This document shows positions 42,135 through 52,800 of a stretch of 60,000 nt of DNA, one piece after another; the stretch's first letter is position 1, and each line of letters opens with the position of its first letter. The translations under genes and the position numbers were made by a program. The notes beneath the pieces are model-generated. The model was not told where the DNA came from. It did no database searches and was given only the letters and a program-made list of their open reading frames with translations. The stretch comes from Diphasiastrum complanatum (Eukaryota > Streptophyta > Lycopodiopsida > Lycopodiales > Lycopodiaceae): positions 39,302,527 through 39,362,526 of the forward strand of contig CM055104.1 of the NCBI GenBank assembly GCA_029204225.1. The letters are read 5' to 3'.

Positions 42135-44134
42135 ATGTCTACCAATCCCAACTCCAGTTCTGATGACCCTAATGCCAATAAGATTTACATCCAATTGTCC
42201 AAATTGGATATTACTGAGATGCAAAATTGGTATCAGCAGACAGAGTCCTTCTTTAAAGCAATTGAGTTCCAGATTCCTGTCCTGACGGGGTAGCAGAGCC
42301 CATACCTGGTGCACATGATATATGCAAACTACAATGCTACAACAAGGTCGTGCCAACTAATAGTTTTCCCTGTGAGGAACTATGTTTACAACATATCATT
42401 TGCGCCGTCCGACTTGCAACCCTTCGGGTTCCTGCGAGGACCAAATGTTGTCACAAGGACGCTCCAAAAGATCGAGCAGACAACATACTTCAAGTACATA
42501 GACCCATCTGTGGACAAGTGGAAAAACAAGGACGGGTACATAGTTGAGACAATCAATGATCAACAGCTACAAGCAGCATGTGCATACTTGACCAAGTGCA
42601 CACAACGACCACGATCCAAGCTGCAAAGGGTACCCATGTCCCTGTTCCACATGATGGCAGACTCACGACTGCATGCCCAGAACCTCTATGATTGGGCACA
42701 GTTTGCTTCGAACTGCCTTCATGAGTGCCTTAAGAACAAGCACCCCATAACCATACTGGGATATCTTATGATAGATATCACTCTTCAACAAGTACAGAAC
42801 GGGCCAAAGCTCCAACAACACCTGCAGCTTGTGGACAAGGCATGGGACATTCCCATTGAGTCAAAAAAGTCCAAGCGTGCATGATCACGGGCTACTTCAC
42901 CATCGGGATCCCAACCTAAAAGAGTCAACACCAGTATTCTTCCTCTGGTACAGAAGCAAAGAAGCCCACAACCGGACCCACAAGCAGCCGCAAACTCCGA
43001 AGCTCAAGAGGTCGATACCTCCAAGGCCCAGTTGCCAAACAGAAGGCAACAAAGGATGCACAAAAAGCTTCAGGCCAGGAGGACATCACCAGCGGGTTCA
43101 GTATCAACGGCTCGGCTTTCGATGATGGAAGCCCAACTACAGCCTCACGACAACACTCATTACCCTCACACATCATCGACGGGGGTGATGGAGCAATGAC
43201 ATCTACTGCCGCTTAAGATATGACAACATCACAACTTGATCCCAACCAGACAAAGTCACCACCCCACCCACATTGGTTACCACACACACGCCACCAATGT
43301 CACCACATGTCACATTTTTTTGGGGGGGAGGAGTGGGGAGTTTTAGTCCCCAGGACACGGAAGCGGCTCAGCAACTACAAGATCAACAACCACAGGCCCA
43401 GCAAGTCCACACATTGGACACATCGCAATATTTTGATGCTGCGGACCTGATGAAAATAAGCGATGACGAGCCAGAGAAGGTGGAGCAGCCAGGAAGAAGT
43501 CTGACCCCTCCACTAACCACCACCACCACAACAACCCCCACTGTTACTAACATCATCCCTCTACTCCCTCCACGTCCATCTTCAGCTCTAACACAACATC
43601 TATTTTTTGGTTTAGCCTCACCATCCCACACTCCTGATCAGTACCCAATCCTCACCAACCCTGAGAAGCTCACCGAAGAATGCATTGTTGGTAAGCCAAT
43701 ATCAAATGCTTGAGAACAAGGTCCAGCACCAAGACCAAGAAATTACACATCATCAGATGCTGGCCAAAGAAAAAGAAAGAGAGACAGTGGAAATCAAATC
43801 CGTGATGGTCGGGCAGAGGACCACTCTTGAAGAGATCCAACAACAACTGAAGCACCAGATGGTCCAGATCAACCAAGTACGAGACGGATCATCGGGTGCA
43901 ATGACAGTCGATTCCCCTCTAGTCAAGCCCGAGGATATGCAATTCCAGGCCCCACAGGCCTCAGCCATCCAGATGAAAAAGTATGTACGGCTGATCCAAG
44001 AACGGGAAGCTAGGAAAAAGAACTTTGAGAACATTGTGGCCAGGCAAGAGAAGATTATCCTAGAGTCCCAAAAGCAGCTAGAAGACACAACAAAGGCCCT
44101 GCAGCAAGTCTTGGACAAGGTGAACCAATTGTGA
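42135..44134 (+). pseudogene. Retrotransposon extra ORF 1: N-terminal domain, Q/P-rich linker, C-terminal coiled coil
   Basis: ATG 42135 (MSTNPNSSSDDPNANKIYI) opens a frame with one TAG (42291-42293). It continues LVHMIYANYNATTRSCQLIV ... SLFHMMADSRLHAQNLYDWA ... HPITILGYLMIDITLQQVQ to TGA 42882-42884. The same frame reads on as a Pro/Gln-rich linker. Frame-shifted continuation gives DTSQYFDAADLMKISDDE (about 43420) and a coiled coil rich in Glu, Gln and Lys (43685-44134). Reassembled it would be about 650 aa. The YANY...VPMSLFHMM...PITILGYLM pattern loosely recalls the accessory ORF-1 protein of Athila-type elements. Function unknown; it lies between pol and the LTR in the sense direction. 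Confidence 0.6.
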
Positions 44135-44137
44135 GAC

Positions 44138-44838
44138 ATGACGTGCAAGGCCCAAGCAGGCGCTCAATCAAAGAAACCACGGGACGATGATGGGAATGAT
44201 GGAGCAAGGAATCAGGACGGGCAAACCCAACCATCAGACGATAGATTGGGATCGGGTGGCCAGAGAGCCGATGCTACTTCTAGGACTTTTCCCCGACTCC
44301 CTCCCACTTTTAACCCCTCCTCCTACTCTGCTTTTTATTTTTCTGAAACATTCATTCCAACTTACCCTATTTTTTCATCTTCCCTCTCTCCACCACCTCC
44401 TAGCAAAATAATGGGCCCATCAAAAGGTCCAGCTGACACATACAAAGCCCAACGGGACGAGTTCTTTCAACAACTTCACTCCTCCGGTGCGGCGTATAAC
44501 TTATTAAACCCACCACCTCCCCAACCTATCATCACTGCCCCTCTCTCTCTAGATCACTCCATCCTTGACGTTCCAAAAACTAACACTGACATTGGGGTGA
44601 TGATGACTTCCTGGCAGATCAACCAGAGACAAGAAGATTCTCGCCCAGGCAAGACACGGGCGCAGTTGAGCCATCGACAAGCGAGCGAGCCAAAGAAAAA
44701 GATACGAGCACCAAGGCCCTAGATGATTACCTGGCGAGGCCACCGCAACCGCGTAGGACAACTTCCCCTACCAGGCCCAGAGGCAAAATGGCGGACACCA
44801 GAGAATCATAAAAATTTGAGAGGAAATACCCTCCCAAC
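44138..44838 (+). pseudogene. Pro/Ser-rich coding remnant leading into extra ORF 2
   Basis: A frame from 44138 to 44722 reads a Pro/Ser/Phe-rich segment including MGPSKGPADTYKAQRDEFFQ. The register then changes to STKALDDYLARPPQPRRTTS, which is in frame with the ORF starting at 44839, apart from a TAA at about 44809. It was probably the N-terminal part of that protein. Confidence 0.45.
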
Positions 44839-45543
44839 ATGAGGGGAGGCAAAGAGGACATAGATCAAAGCCAATACTCCACCAGGGCCGAGATCATTGC
44901 AGCATTACAACCGCAACCGGGGTGGCAAAACAAACTTCTGAAAGATAGCAGGCGGCTCCAAGAATACTTGAAGGCACTGGCGTGGAAGCGAATGGACCCC
45001 TTTTACATGCCGCTCAAACGCAGAAATCCATGGCCAGCAGAAAAGCCACGAGTGGAGGTGGTTAACTGGCCAGTGATTTCGGAAATTTCAAAGAGAATCT
45101 CCCTAGATGATCTGAGGCTGCAGTTACTTGATTTCGGGCACAAGTACAAAACAAGTGTCGATCTATGCGTGCAAGAAAGTGCCGAATACTGCCGATCTAT
45201 GGCCTTTCTGATGCAGCAAGATTGTTTCTGGAATCGAGGCTTAGACCCAATCAAAATCAGTCCCAATGTAGCCCTCCAGTCAGAAGAAGACCATGAGATG
45301 ATGGCCCGGCTATACTACAGAGCGGCCTTCATGTCGTCACGATATGTGACCAGGGTGAAAGACTGGCAGGAAATGGGCTTTGTTGAAAAGATAAGAGAGT
45401 ACCTGGGGCCACTCAACTTCGGAAGTAAGCTCCGCTTCCAAGTATTTGAAGCCCTGGGGCGAAAGATGAGCGAGAGAAAACAAACGGCACGAAGGCGAGG
45501 CGAGAAGAACTCGCAAGAGGTTTTCAAGAGGGCTGGAATGTAG
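44839..45543 (+). CDS. Retrotransposon extra ORF 2, 234 aa, unknown function
   Basis: An uninterrupted frame from ATG 44839 to TAG 45541-45543. It is basic (C-terminus KMSERKQTARRRGEKNSQEV) with a central segment ISKRISLDDLRLQLLDFGHK and conserved-looking Trp/Tyr blocks (YYRAAFMSSRYVTRVKDWQE). It has no zinc finger, protease, nuclease or transmembrane motif that I can see. Its frame is open in a setting where neighbours are broken, which suggests either youth or constraint. It ends 147 bases before the LTR. It might be nucleic-acid binding from its basic tail, but that is inference only. Confidence 0.6.
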   Translation: MRGGKEDIDQSQYSTRAEIIAALQPQPGWQNKLLKDSRRLQEYLKALAWKRMDPFYMPLKRRNPWPAEKPRVEVVNWPVISEISKRISLDDLRLQLLDFGHKYKTSVDLCVQESAEYCRSMAFLMQQDCFWNRGLDPIKISPNVALQSEEDHEMMARLYYRAAFMSSRYVTRVKDWQEMGFVEKIREYLGPLNFGSKLRFQVFEALGRKMSERKQTARRRGEKNSQEVFKRAGM

Positions 45544-45689
45544 AGACTTCCATTTTTTGAGAAACAGTTTTGCGGAAAATAAGCACCTGGTTTTACGGAA
45601 GCGAATGAAGATCCACGCTTTTCCAAGTGCCGAGCGGAAAGACATCACCTGTGTTGCAGTGGGTCCTGCAACAGATTAGGGGTGGATAA

Positions 45690-46678
45690 TGTTAGCGGAT
45701 TCCAGAGAATCTCCAGATGTCGAGCCAAGCTAAAGACATGGAATATCTCTCACCCACGACCGAGGAGGTCTCAGAAGGAGGAGAGCAGAAGAAGTTGAGA
45801 GCCGAGCATGAGACCCGAGAAATTACTAGCTAGGATGACAATGAATTATCTATGTGAGCCTACATGGTGAATCCAAGAGAAGAAACGACCATGTAGGAGC
45901 TAGTTATATTTCCTAGGCTTTGTAAATAAATGTAGACCCTCCTTAAATAATTTAGAGTGAGCCACCTTTTGATGGTGACCTTTAGTGGAAGGGCAAATTC
46001 CACATGTAGTTTCTAATTTGGTGGAATTGCCACTTGGGTTCCACATGGGCAGCTCTCTTGCTTATTTAAGGGCCCCCTCTCTTGTGAGGGAGCTTTGAAT
46101 GTATTGTCAAGTTCTCTTGAGTAAATAAAGAAGAACCTCCACGAGTTCTTGATGATTGCTAAGCTCCTTGTTCATGGCAATGTTCTTGAGTGAAGTTTCT
46201 ATGAGCATGCTTTGATTCCCTTTGTGTTGTGGATTAACTAGGTTCTTGCTTACTCTCTTGCTTAGTTGTGGATTAGATTTCATGTCTTGTTTGTGGATTA
46301 ATGTAGAAATCAGCATTCAAGTAAACTAAATAGGCTGGAATTGTGGTATAGATCTTGCATACTTTCTTACATTCCAGTTCTTGATTGTTCTTGGGCATTC
46401 TAAGCATCAAAGAATGGGTGTTTCATGATTCTTGGACTGTTAGAGTGTTGTTAGGAATCTAGTTTTCTTGTTTCTTGTTTTCTTGGTTGAGTAGCTTAAT
46501 CTTGTTCTTGTTTGTTCCCTGATTCTAGTTGATAGTTTGTAGAATTGCTCTCTGTTCCAAAACGTTGATATTTTGAGTTAGGACTGGTTGCATGGCTCGT
46601 TTATGCATGTAGCTGAGTATCGAATCTGCATCTCTCCCACTGACAGGCTGGGAAATACACGTTGTGATCTGAGTAACA
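45690..46678 (+). repeat. LTR of the gypsy block (989 bp)
   Basis: It starts TGTTAGCGG after a purine-rich stretch (ATTAGGGGTGGATAA) and ends GAGTAACA, giving TGTTA...TAACA ends. A TATA-like TATTTAAG at 46063-46070 is followed 54 bases later by AATAAAG (46124-46130), a typical U3-R layout. No standard PBS follows the end. No second copy of this LTR is in the window. Confidence 0.75.
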
Positions 46679-46772
46679 CTTCTATTTTGAAACTATTCTA
46701 ATAAAAAGACCAGAATCGTAAAGAACCGTAATCTATAGAATTGATAAAGAAAAGTGAAAAACCGTGTTCACC

Positions 46773-48970
46773 GTTTTGAGCTACTCACCTCAGTTCAATG
46801 GTGTAGTTGATAGGAAGAATCGGACACTCATCAAAAGTGCAAGAGCATGCTAGCCCATGCCCTCTTTCAAAGAAATTTTGGGCATAAGCTATTACTACAA
46901 CTGCCTATCTACAAAATCGATCCATCACTAAGGCCCTGAACGGCAAAACAACTTATGAGGTGTGGACAGGATCGAAGCCATCACTCAAAAATATTCGAGT
47001 GTTTGGATGCATTGCTTACGCCTAGATCCTGCTGTATCTAAGAAAGAAGTTGGACAACACCAGCAGAAAGTCGATCTCGATCGGCTATTCCCAAGATCAC
47101 AAGGCATACAAGCTCTACAACACAGACACTCAGGAATCATTCACAAGTAGAGATGTCGGTTTTATGAAAGACCAATTCATTGACCACAAGGGGAAAGCTA
47201 CATCGGACTTCCAAATCCTAGAATCGACAATTCCGAACTCAGGATTGATCAAAAGCTCGACACCGACTCTGACAATGAGTCTGAACCACAATGTTTTGAA
47301 TCACATTAGAGGATCGAATAGCAATCTAGAAGATCGAACCAATCCAGATAGCTTCCATCCCGATTTATGAATGATCCAGTTTGCTACTTTGTGCATGAAC
47401 CAAACACAGTTTTTGAGGTAATGTCTACTCCTGATGTTGAAAAGTGGAAAGCTGTAATGGACACCGAATTTGATTCTCTACTTGAGAATCAAATATGGAC
47501 TGTTACTGAGCTACCAAAGGATCAAGATCCGATTCCATGCAAATGGATATTCAAGGCGAAGTATGATGCTGAAGGAAGACTCGATCTATATAAAGTCAGG
47601 CTTGTCGCCAAAGGCTTCTCCCAGATTTCAGATCTGGATTATTCCAAGACCTTCAGCTTAGTTGTCAAACATGCTTCGATCCAACTACTACTCTCCTTTG
47701 CAACTGTAGCAGATCTCGAAGTCCATCAAATGGATGTCCAGACTGCTTTCCTCAATGGAACCATCGAAGAGGAGATCTATATGTCGCAGCCAGAGGGATA
47801 CGAATTGAAAGGCAAGCAGCATCTTGTGTGCAAAATCCACAAGGCTCTCTATGGGCTGAAAAAGTCACCCAGAGCCTGGTTCCAAAAAGTCAATGCATTT
47901 CTAATCGAGAATGGTTTATTCCAAATTCGGCAGGCTCGAATGTCTACTTCAAGTCTGTATTGAATTTCTTCATTATCATCACTCTCTATGTAGATGATAC
48001 ATTACTATTCAGTAACAATCTGAATCTAATGAATGATACGAAATGCATGTTCAGGAGTACAAAATGACTGATATGGGTCCAGCCCATTATTGTCTTGGAA
48101 TCGAAAAATTCAACCCAACAAACTAATTTTTATCAATCAACAAAGATATCTCACTAACGTGCTGAAAAAGTATGGAATGGCCAACTACAAATCGATTTAC
48201 TTTCCACTCGACCCTAGTCTAAAGCTTTCAAAGGAACAATCTCTTCAAACAGAGGCAGAAAAAGAGGAAATGAAGCAATATCCATTTCACTCCATCATCA
48301 GTTCACTAATGTATGCAATGCTCTACACACGACCAGACCTTGCATACTCGATAAGTTCACTCAGCCAGTTCCTATCGAATCCAGGTCTAACCCATTGGAA
48401 AGCGCTTATGAAAGTCATGAAGTACATCCAAGCAACCAAACATCTCAGCATTTATTGTGGAGACAACCAATTTGCCAATATTATCGAAGGATACACAGAT
48501 GCGGATTGGGCAGGAGATATCAATACTAGAAGATCAACTTCTGGATTTGTATTTTATACAATCAAGGCCCAATCTCTTGGAATAGCCAAAAATGGACCTC
48601 AATAGCATTATCATCAACTGAATCAGAATACATAGCTGCCATGAATGCTACTAAGGAGGCAATTTGGCTAAGGCACCTGCTTGCAGATATCGACCTTGCT
48701 CAGTCACATCCAACAACTATTTATTGTGACAATCAAAGCACAATAGCACTATCTCTAAATCCGAGATCTCATTCTTGAAGCAAAGATTTCGAAATCAGGT
48801 ATCACTACCTTAGAGAAAAAGTGAAAAGGAAGTGTCATTATTTTACTGCAGGATGGATCTTATGGCAGTAGATTACTTCACAAAGGCTCTATCAAAGGAG
48901 CGCCATCTCAGATTTAACGACATGTTAAATTTGAAGATAAAAAATTTTCAGGATTCACATTAAAGGGGAG
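46773..48970 (+). mobile_element. Ty1/copia element, 3' part: integrase end, RT, RNase H
   Basis: It resumes within integrase (QFNGVVDRKNRTLIKSAR, near 46790-46840). Next come KALNGKTTYEVWTGSKPSLK and GYSQDHKAYKLYN. RT (47367-48605 in three frame pieces) has CKWIFKAKYDAEGRL, MDVQTAFLNGTIEEEIYMSQ, KALYGLKKSPRAWF, and the catalytic LYVDDTLLF near 47985. RNase H follows (EGYTDADWAGDINTRRSTSG; SLSTESEYIAA-type sequence near 48612; YCDNQSTIAL). At least five frame breaks are seen. The integrase catalytic core between SPCERC (34190) and QFNGVV is absent. Confidence 0.9.
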
Positions 48971-49200
48971 TGTTGGAATTCGATGCTCAACCTCAAATCC
49001 ATTCAATAATGAGCATCTTGAAAATCTGTCGAAGTTCGACTTCTCCGTAGATATTTTTGTAGTATCAACGAACACGCTGAAGTTATCACTTCAAGAAATT
49101 GTGCTCATTGTTGATATTAATCAGAGTGCAGTTTCTGTCTCACTACTGTATTGTTCATTTACACTTATCTGAATCATTCATCTTGAATATTTTCTACTGC
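48962..49200 (+). repeat. Polypurine tract and 3' LTR of the copia element
   Basis: AAAGGGGAG at 48962-48970 is directly followed by TGTTGGAATTCG, the typical copia PPT/LTR junction. The LTR's far end is unclear and it may be truncated. No 5' copy is seen near 33068. Confidence 0.7.
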
Positions 49201-49411
49201 TAATTGTGGCACTTCCGATCCCACACATCACGCTCGCCCTACTTCCACTGCCAATCCTCTCGATTTTTGACAATGAAAACTAAGAATGGTTAATGTTTAT
49301 GCTAAGGTAAGAAGTATTAGAGATAGCAAGATTTAGAACCATATAAGCATTCAATATCCATATACAAGGATATTCATTCAAAATAGGAGACTTTTTGAAG
49401 ATGATGAAAGT

Positions 49412-49424
49412 GGGGGGGGGGGGG
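49412..49424. repeat. Poly-G run (13 G)
   Basis: Thirteen consecutive G in the upstream region of the oxidoreductase gene. Length is prone to sequencing error. Confidence 0.9.
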
Positions 49425-49699
49425 CAACATCACGGGGCCTCACAAAAATCCGAGCCGAGGTTGAAGGAAACAAAAGGATAGAGTTGGGGGAAGGCAGAGA
49501 TGTCAAATCAAGATCTAGAGCAAAGACTTAGTCCACATTCCCTTTCATTTTTTTTGAATTTTTGGTTGGACTATAAAGTGGAGTTTGGATGACTCACTCA
49601 AAAGACATTTCCAATTATTTTTTTCAAATCCAAAATCCCAATCTAATCATTCACCTAAAATTCATTTTTTATTTTTTTCTTAATAATATTTTTTTAATT

Positions 49700-49819
49700 T
49701 TTGTTTATAATTTAATATATATATATAACTGGATAGAGATCATCTGGTTACTTCTTTATCTTCTGTTTGAGAGAGAGAGAGAGCGCGAGCGAGCGAGAGA
49801 GAGAGAGGGAGTGGAAGAG
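49700..49819 (+). promoter_or_regulatory. Core promoter and GA-rich 5' UTR of the quinone oxidoreductase gene
   Basis: A TATA-like run (TATATATATA) lies at about 49715-49727. It is followed by an interrupted GA repeat at 49769-49809, ending 10 bases before the ATG at 49820. TATA plus a GAGA-type leader is common in plant genes; the transcription start is inferred. Confidence 0.5.
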
Positions 49820-52800
49820 ATGGCGGAGAAGATGAAGGTAGTGCGGTATTCGAAGTATGGAGGAGGGGCTGAGGCTCTGGAGGTACAGAACCTTTCATAT
49901 CGCAGCTCAGGAAACTTTCAGTTTGGTTGTTTTTGCTTGTTTCATGATGATGCAGTGCTTTACAGGACTATTGGCTTTTGCATCTGCTGTGGATGCAATT
50001 TTGTTCAAAATTTCCGTCTGTGGCTTTGCGAGCTTGATCGTTGCTTGATATTACGCAAATCTGCAGCTTATAGCGAACTGCTACTAATGATAGAGTAGTT
50101 TAGGATAATTGTGATGACGCATCGGTGAGCTGGTTGTAAGTAGAAAGGGCTTTACACATTAGAGCTATGCATTTAGAGACGCGGCTTTTTTGGAAGGACG
50201 AATTGAAGTTTTCAGAGATTTCGGGTTTAATAATTCTGAATTTAGTCATCTCACTAGTTCGAAAGGGCTTTTACGAAATTAGCATGCAAATGCTCAGAGC
50301 TAAATGGGTAGTAGTAGATCGATAATCTTTGCAATTTTGTCACGATACGTGATAGACTATTGCAGTTTTGTATGTTTAGTACACTTTTGGAGTGAATGAT
50401 TGTGAAAGGAGTTTAAATGAAGGACGCTTACCATTTAGAGTTTATCTGCCTTCATGTACCCTAAACTTTGAAGCCTGGATAGTAGGATCGCAACATAAAT
50501 AACAAGTTTCAACAAGAAACATAAAAGAAGCAAAGAAAACATTTGGAGGATTCACCTTTTAATTTGAAAAAAAATTGGGCCCTCACGGCAAGCCACGATG
50601 GTGCGTTTGGAAAAGCACGAGTATCATAGCCAAACACACCCAAGAGTTGAGCTCTTATATTTATCTGGCCACTTCTGTAACTCATCTTACACTAGTTATA
50701 CACCCACCCGTTAAGATGTGGAAAGAACCACCATGTGATCCCAAGCTGGATCTCTTCGCGAAAGTTAAAAGCTTGCAAGAGGGGGAGAGAGACAGACTAA
50801 ACACTAACTCTATCCTTCGTCGTTGGTGCCGCCTCCTCGTAGACTATGAACTGCAAATCAAAGCTCCCTGGTCTGCACTTGGGCCTGTTCGTAGATTTAG
50901 ACCCAGGTCCTGCGTTGTCGCTTATTGGCACGGGGACAGCTTTGGCCCCCTGCCAGTCGTAAATCAACACGTGGACTCCGGGCAGGGGACAGGAATCAGT
51001 GCAACCCGGGACTCCAGTGCCGCCGCAAAAGCCTTGGTGCCGGGCGAGATCCCGAAAACCGGGCGCCGGAACCCACTGTCCCTGTGCCACCTTGTCACGC
51101 GAGCCGCGGCGCTGGCGATGGACCCACCTGCCACCCGCGCCGGGCGCCAGGATCTGCGGCGCTGTCGCTGGGACCACCGGGCGCTGGCGCCACCGGGACC
51201 AACTGTCACCAGGGCGCCGGAGAGGAGGGGAGCGCGGCGCGGGGGCACACACACACATGAGAGGCTTTTGGCATTTTGAGTATATATGCACGGTGGACCA
51301 GTTTCGGAAAAATATTATGGGATAAACCCATCAATCACGTGGCAAGCAACCGTTTAATGTCACTCGGGCAGGGCGGCGGGCAGCATCATGGGGGCACCTG
51401 GGGACACATGTCGCGTGGAGAAGTTGGTCGCGGCCAAACTGGCCGTGCCAGTAAGATATGAGGGACCTCCTGCAATTTTTCTGTTCTGATTCAGACTTGT
51501 CGAGCTAGTTTGATTCGTGATTTAAAGGTACACTAGTCAGAGGGTGAAATGCTGCTCAAGGATCTTCAGTCTGGAAAGAAAGTCACAATTGACTTTACAA
51601 GCTTTCTATTACTAGCAGAGCTGAGAGCTAAATTCAGTGTATGACCTGAAAGCAAGAAATTGTGATCATTGATTGAGAAAGAAATATTATGTCCAGATTA
51701 TGTTCAAATTGGTAAAATCGCTTATTCCCGAATGCGGACAATTTTTGCACTTACAGCTAGTGTTGATATTTCAGCCTAGAGCATGCAGAGCTTTGACTTT
51801 GTGATCTGTGTTTCTGTTAAAAAATATATCTCACTTCCAACTTATTTCTTGCAACTCAGTTTCAAAGCTGTTTTGAAGTGAAGATTTGGTTTATTTTCAT
51901 TGCTTTTAATTCTGTTCATAGGCTGGCTCGCATTATATATTTGAATGTTGCTTTATATGTAGTATGCAGAAGTTCCAATACCTACTCCAAAGAAAGGAGA
52001 GATACTGGTCAAGATTGAGGCTGTCAGTGTAAATCCGGTGGACTACAAGATTCAGAATGGCTTCATGAAGCCCATTCTACCATCAAAGTTTCCATACATA
52101 CCAGGTCTTCTGAAATTTACTATGTTGTCTGAGTTGCTTCATATATATACATGGTTTAGGTACTTTGCTCTACTACATTGCCTGCATTTGAGTTGTGGGC
52201 GGGCTTTGCATATTGCATATTGCATAATGCTTTTCTCCATGAATTACCTAACAGGAGTTTCATGCTCAGTAAGAGAAAGTGGTTTTGGCCTAACACACTT
52301 TTCCTGCAATGCACCTGTATTGCCATTATTTTTCTCAGCAATAAATTGATTATTATTGATGCAAATTGTGTAAGCATGGAAAGTGTGATATTTGAATCTT
52401 GTAGCATTTGCTGCTCATTTGATATCATGCTATCTCGAAGTGAAACTTGGAACAGAAGAAGATATGTTATTTTTTCATGCATTGCTTATTTTGACATGCT
52501 TTACTAGTAGTTACTGTACTAGCGTAATGACAGACACACAGTATTGTACTTTTTACCTACGACATACCACATGTATGATATTGACAGGATGTGAAAATCT
52601 TTAAACATCTCAAACATGCTTTTATTTTGTTTTTTATTTTTACTCAAAGCAAAAACATACTTTTATCAATTCTATCGAGTATGATGTAATTAATGGTCTA
52701 AGGCTTTGTGCGTAGACCACCTTAAAATTACACATCCGTCTTGTTTGTTATGTCATACTTGTCTAGACTTAACATTGGTGTGCTATTGTCTATGTGAATT

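Larger units (their letters stand above)
34208..46772 (+). mobile_element. Ty3/gypsy block, 12.6 kb, with a single LTR at its right end
   Basis: The order is: about 73 bp of leader-like sequence (34208-34280), gag, protease, RT, RNase H, integrase (to 40372), minisatellite arrays, two extra ORFs, LTR (45690-46678), then the same 73-bp sequence again (46698-46772, about 92% identical). No LTR precedes gag. The block splits a copia element whose integrase core is missing at the junction. RT and integrase carry few lesions, so it is not very old. No chromodomain follows the integrase, which with the long region after pol recalls the Tat/Athila-like gypsy lineages. Confidence 0.85.

Noticed and set aside
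42829-43125. 98-codon frame overlapping extra ORF 1
   Set aside because: Out-of-frame shadow; the main frame reads a coherent Pro/Gln-rich linker there.
50575-51279. 234-codon plus-strand open frame and overlapping minus-strand frames
   Set aside because: They lie in a GC-rich intronic island where stops are rare; no domain or consistent codon pattern.
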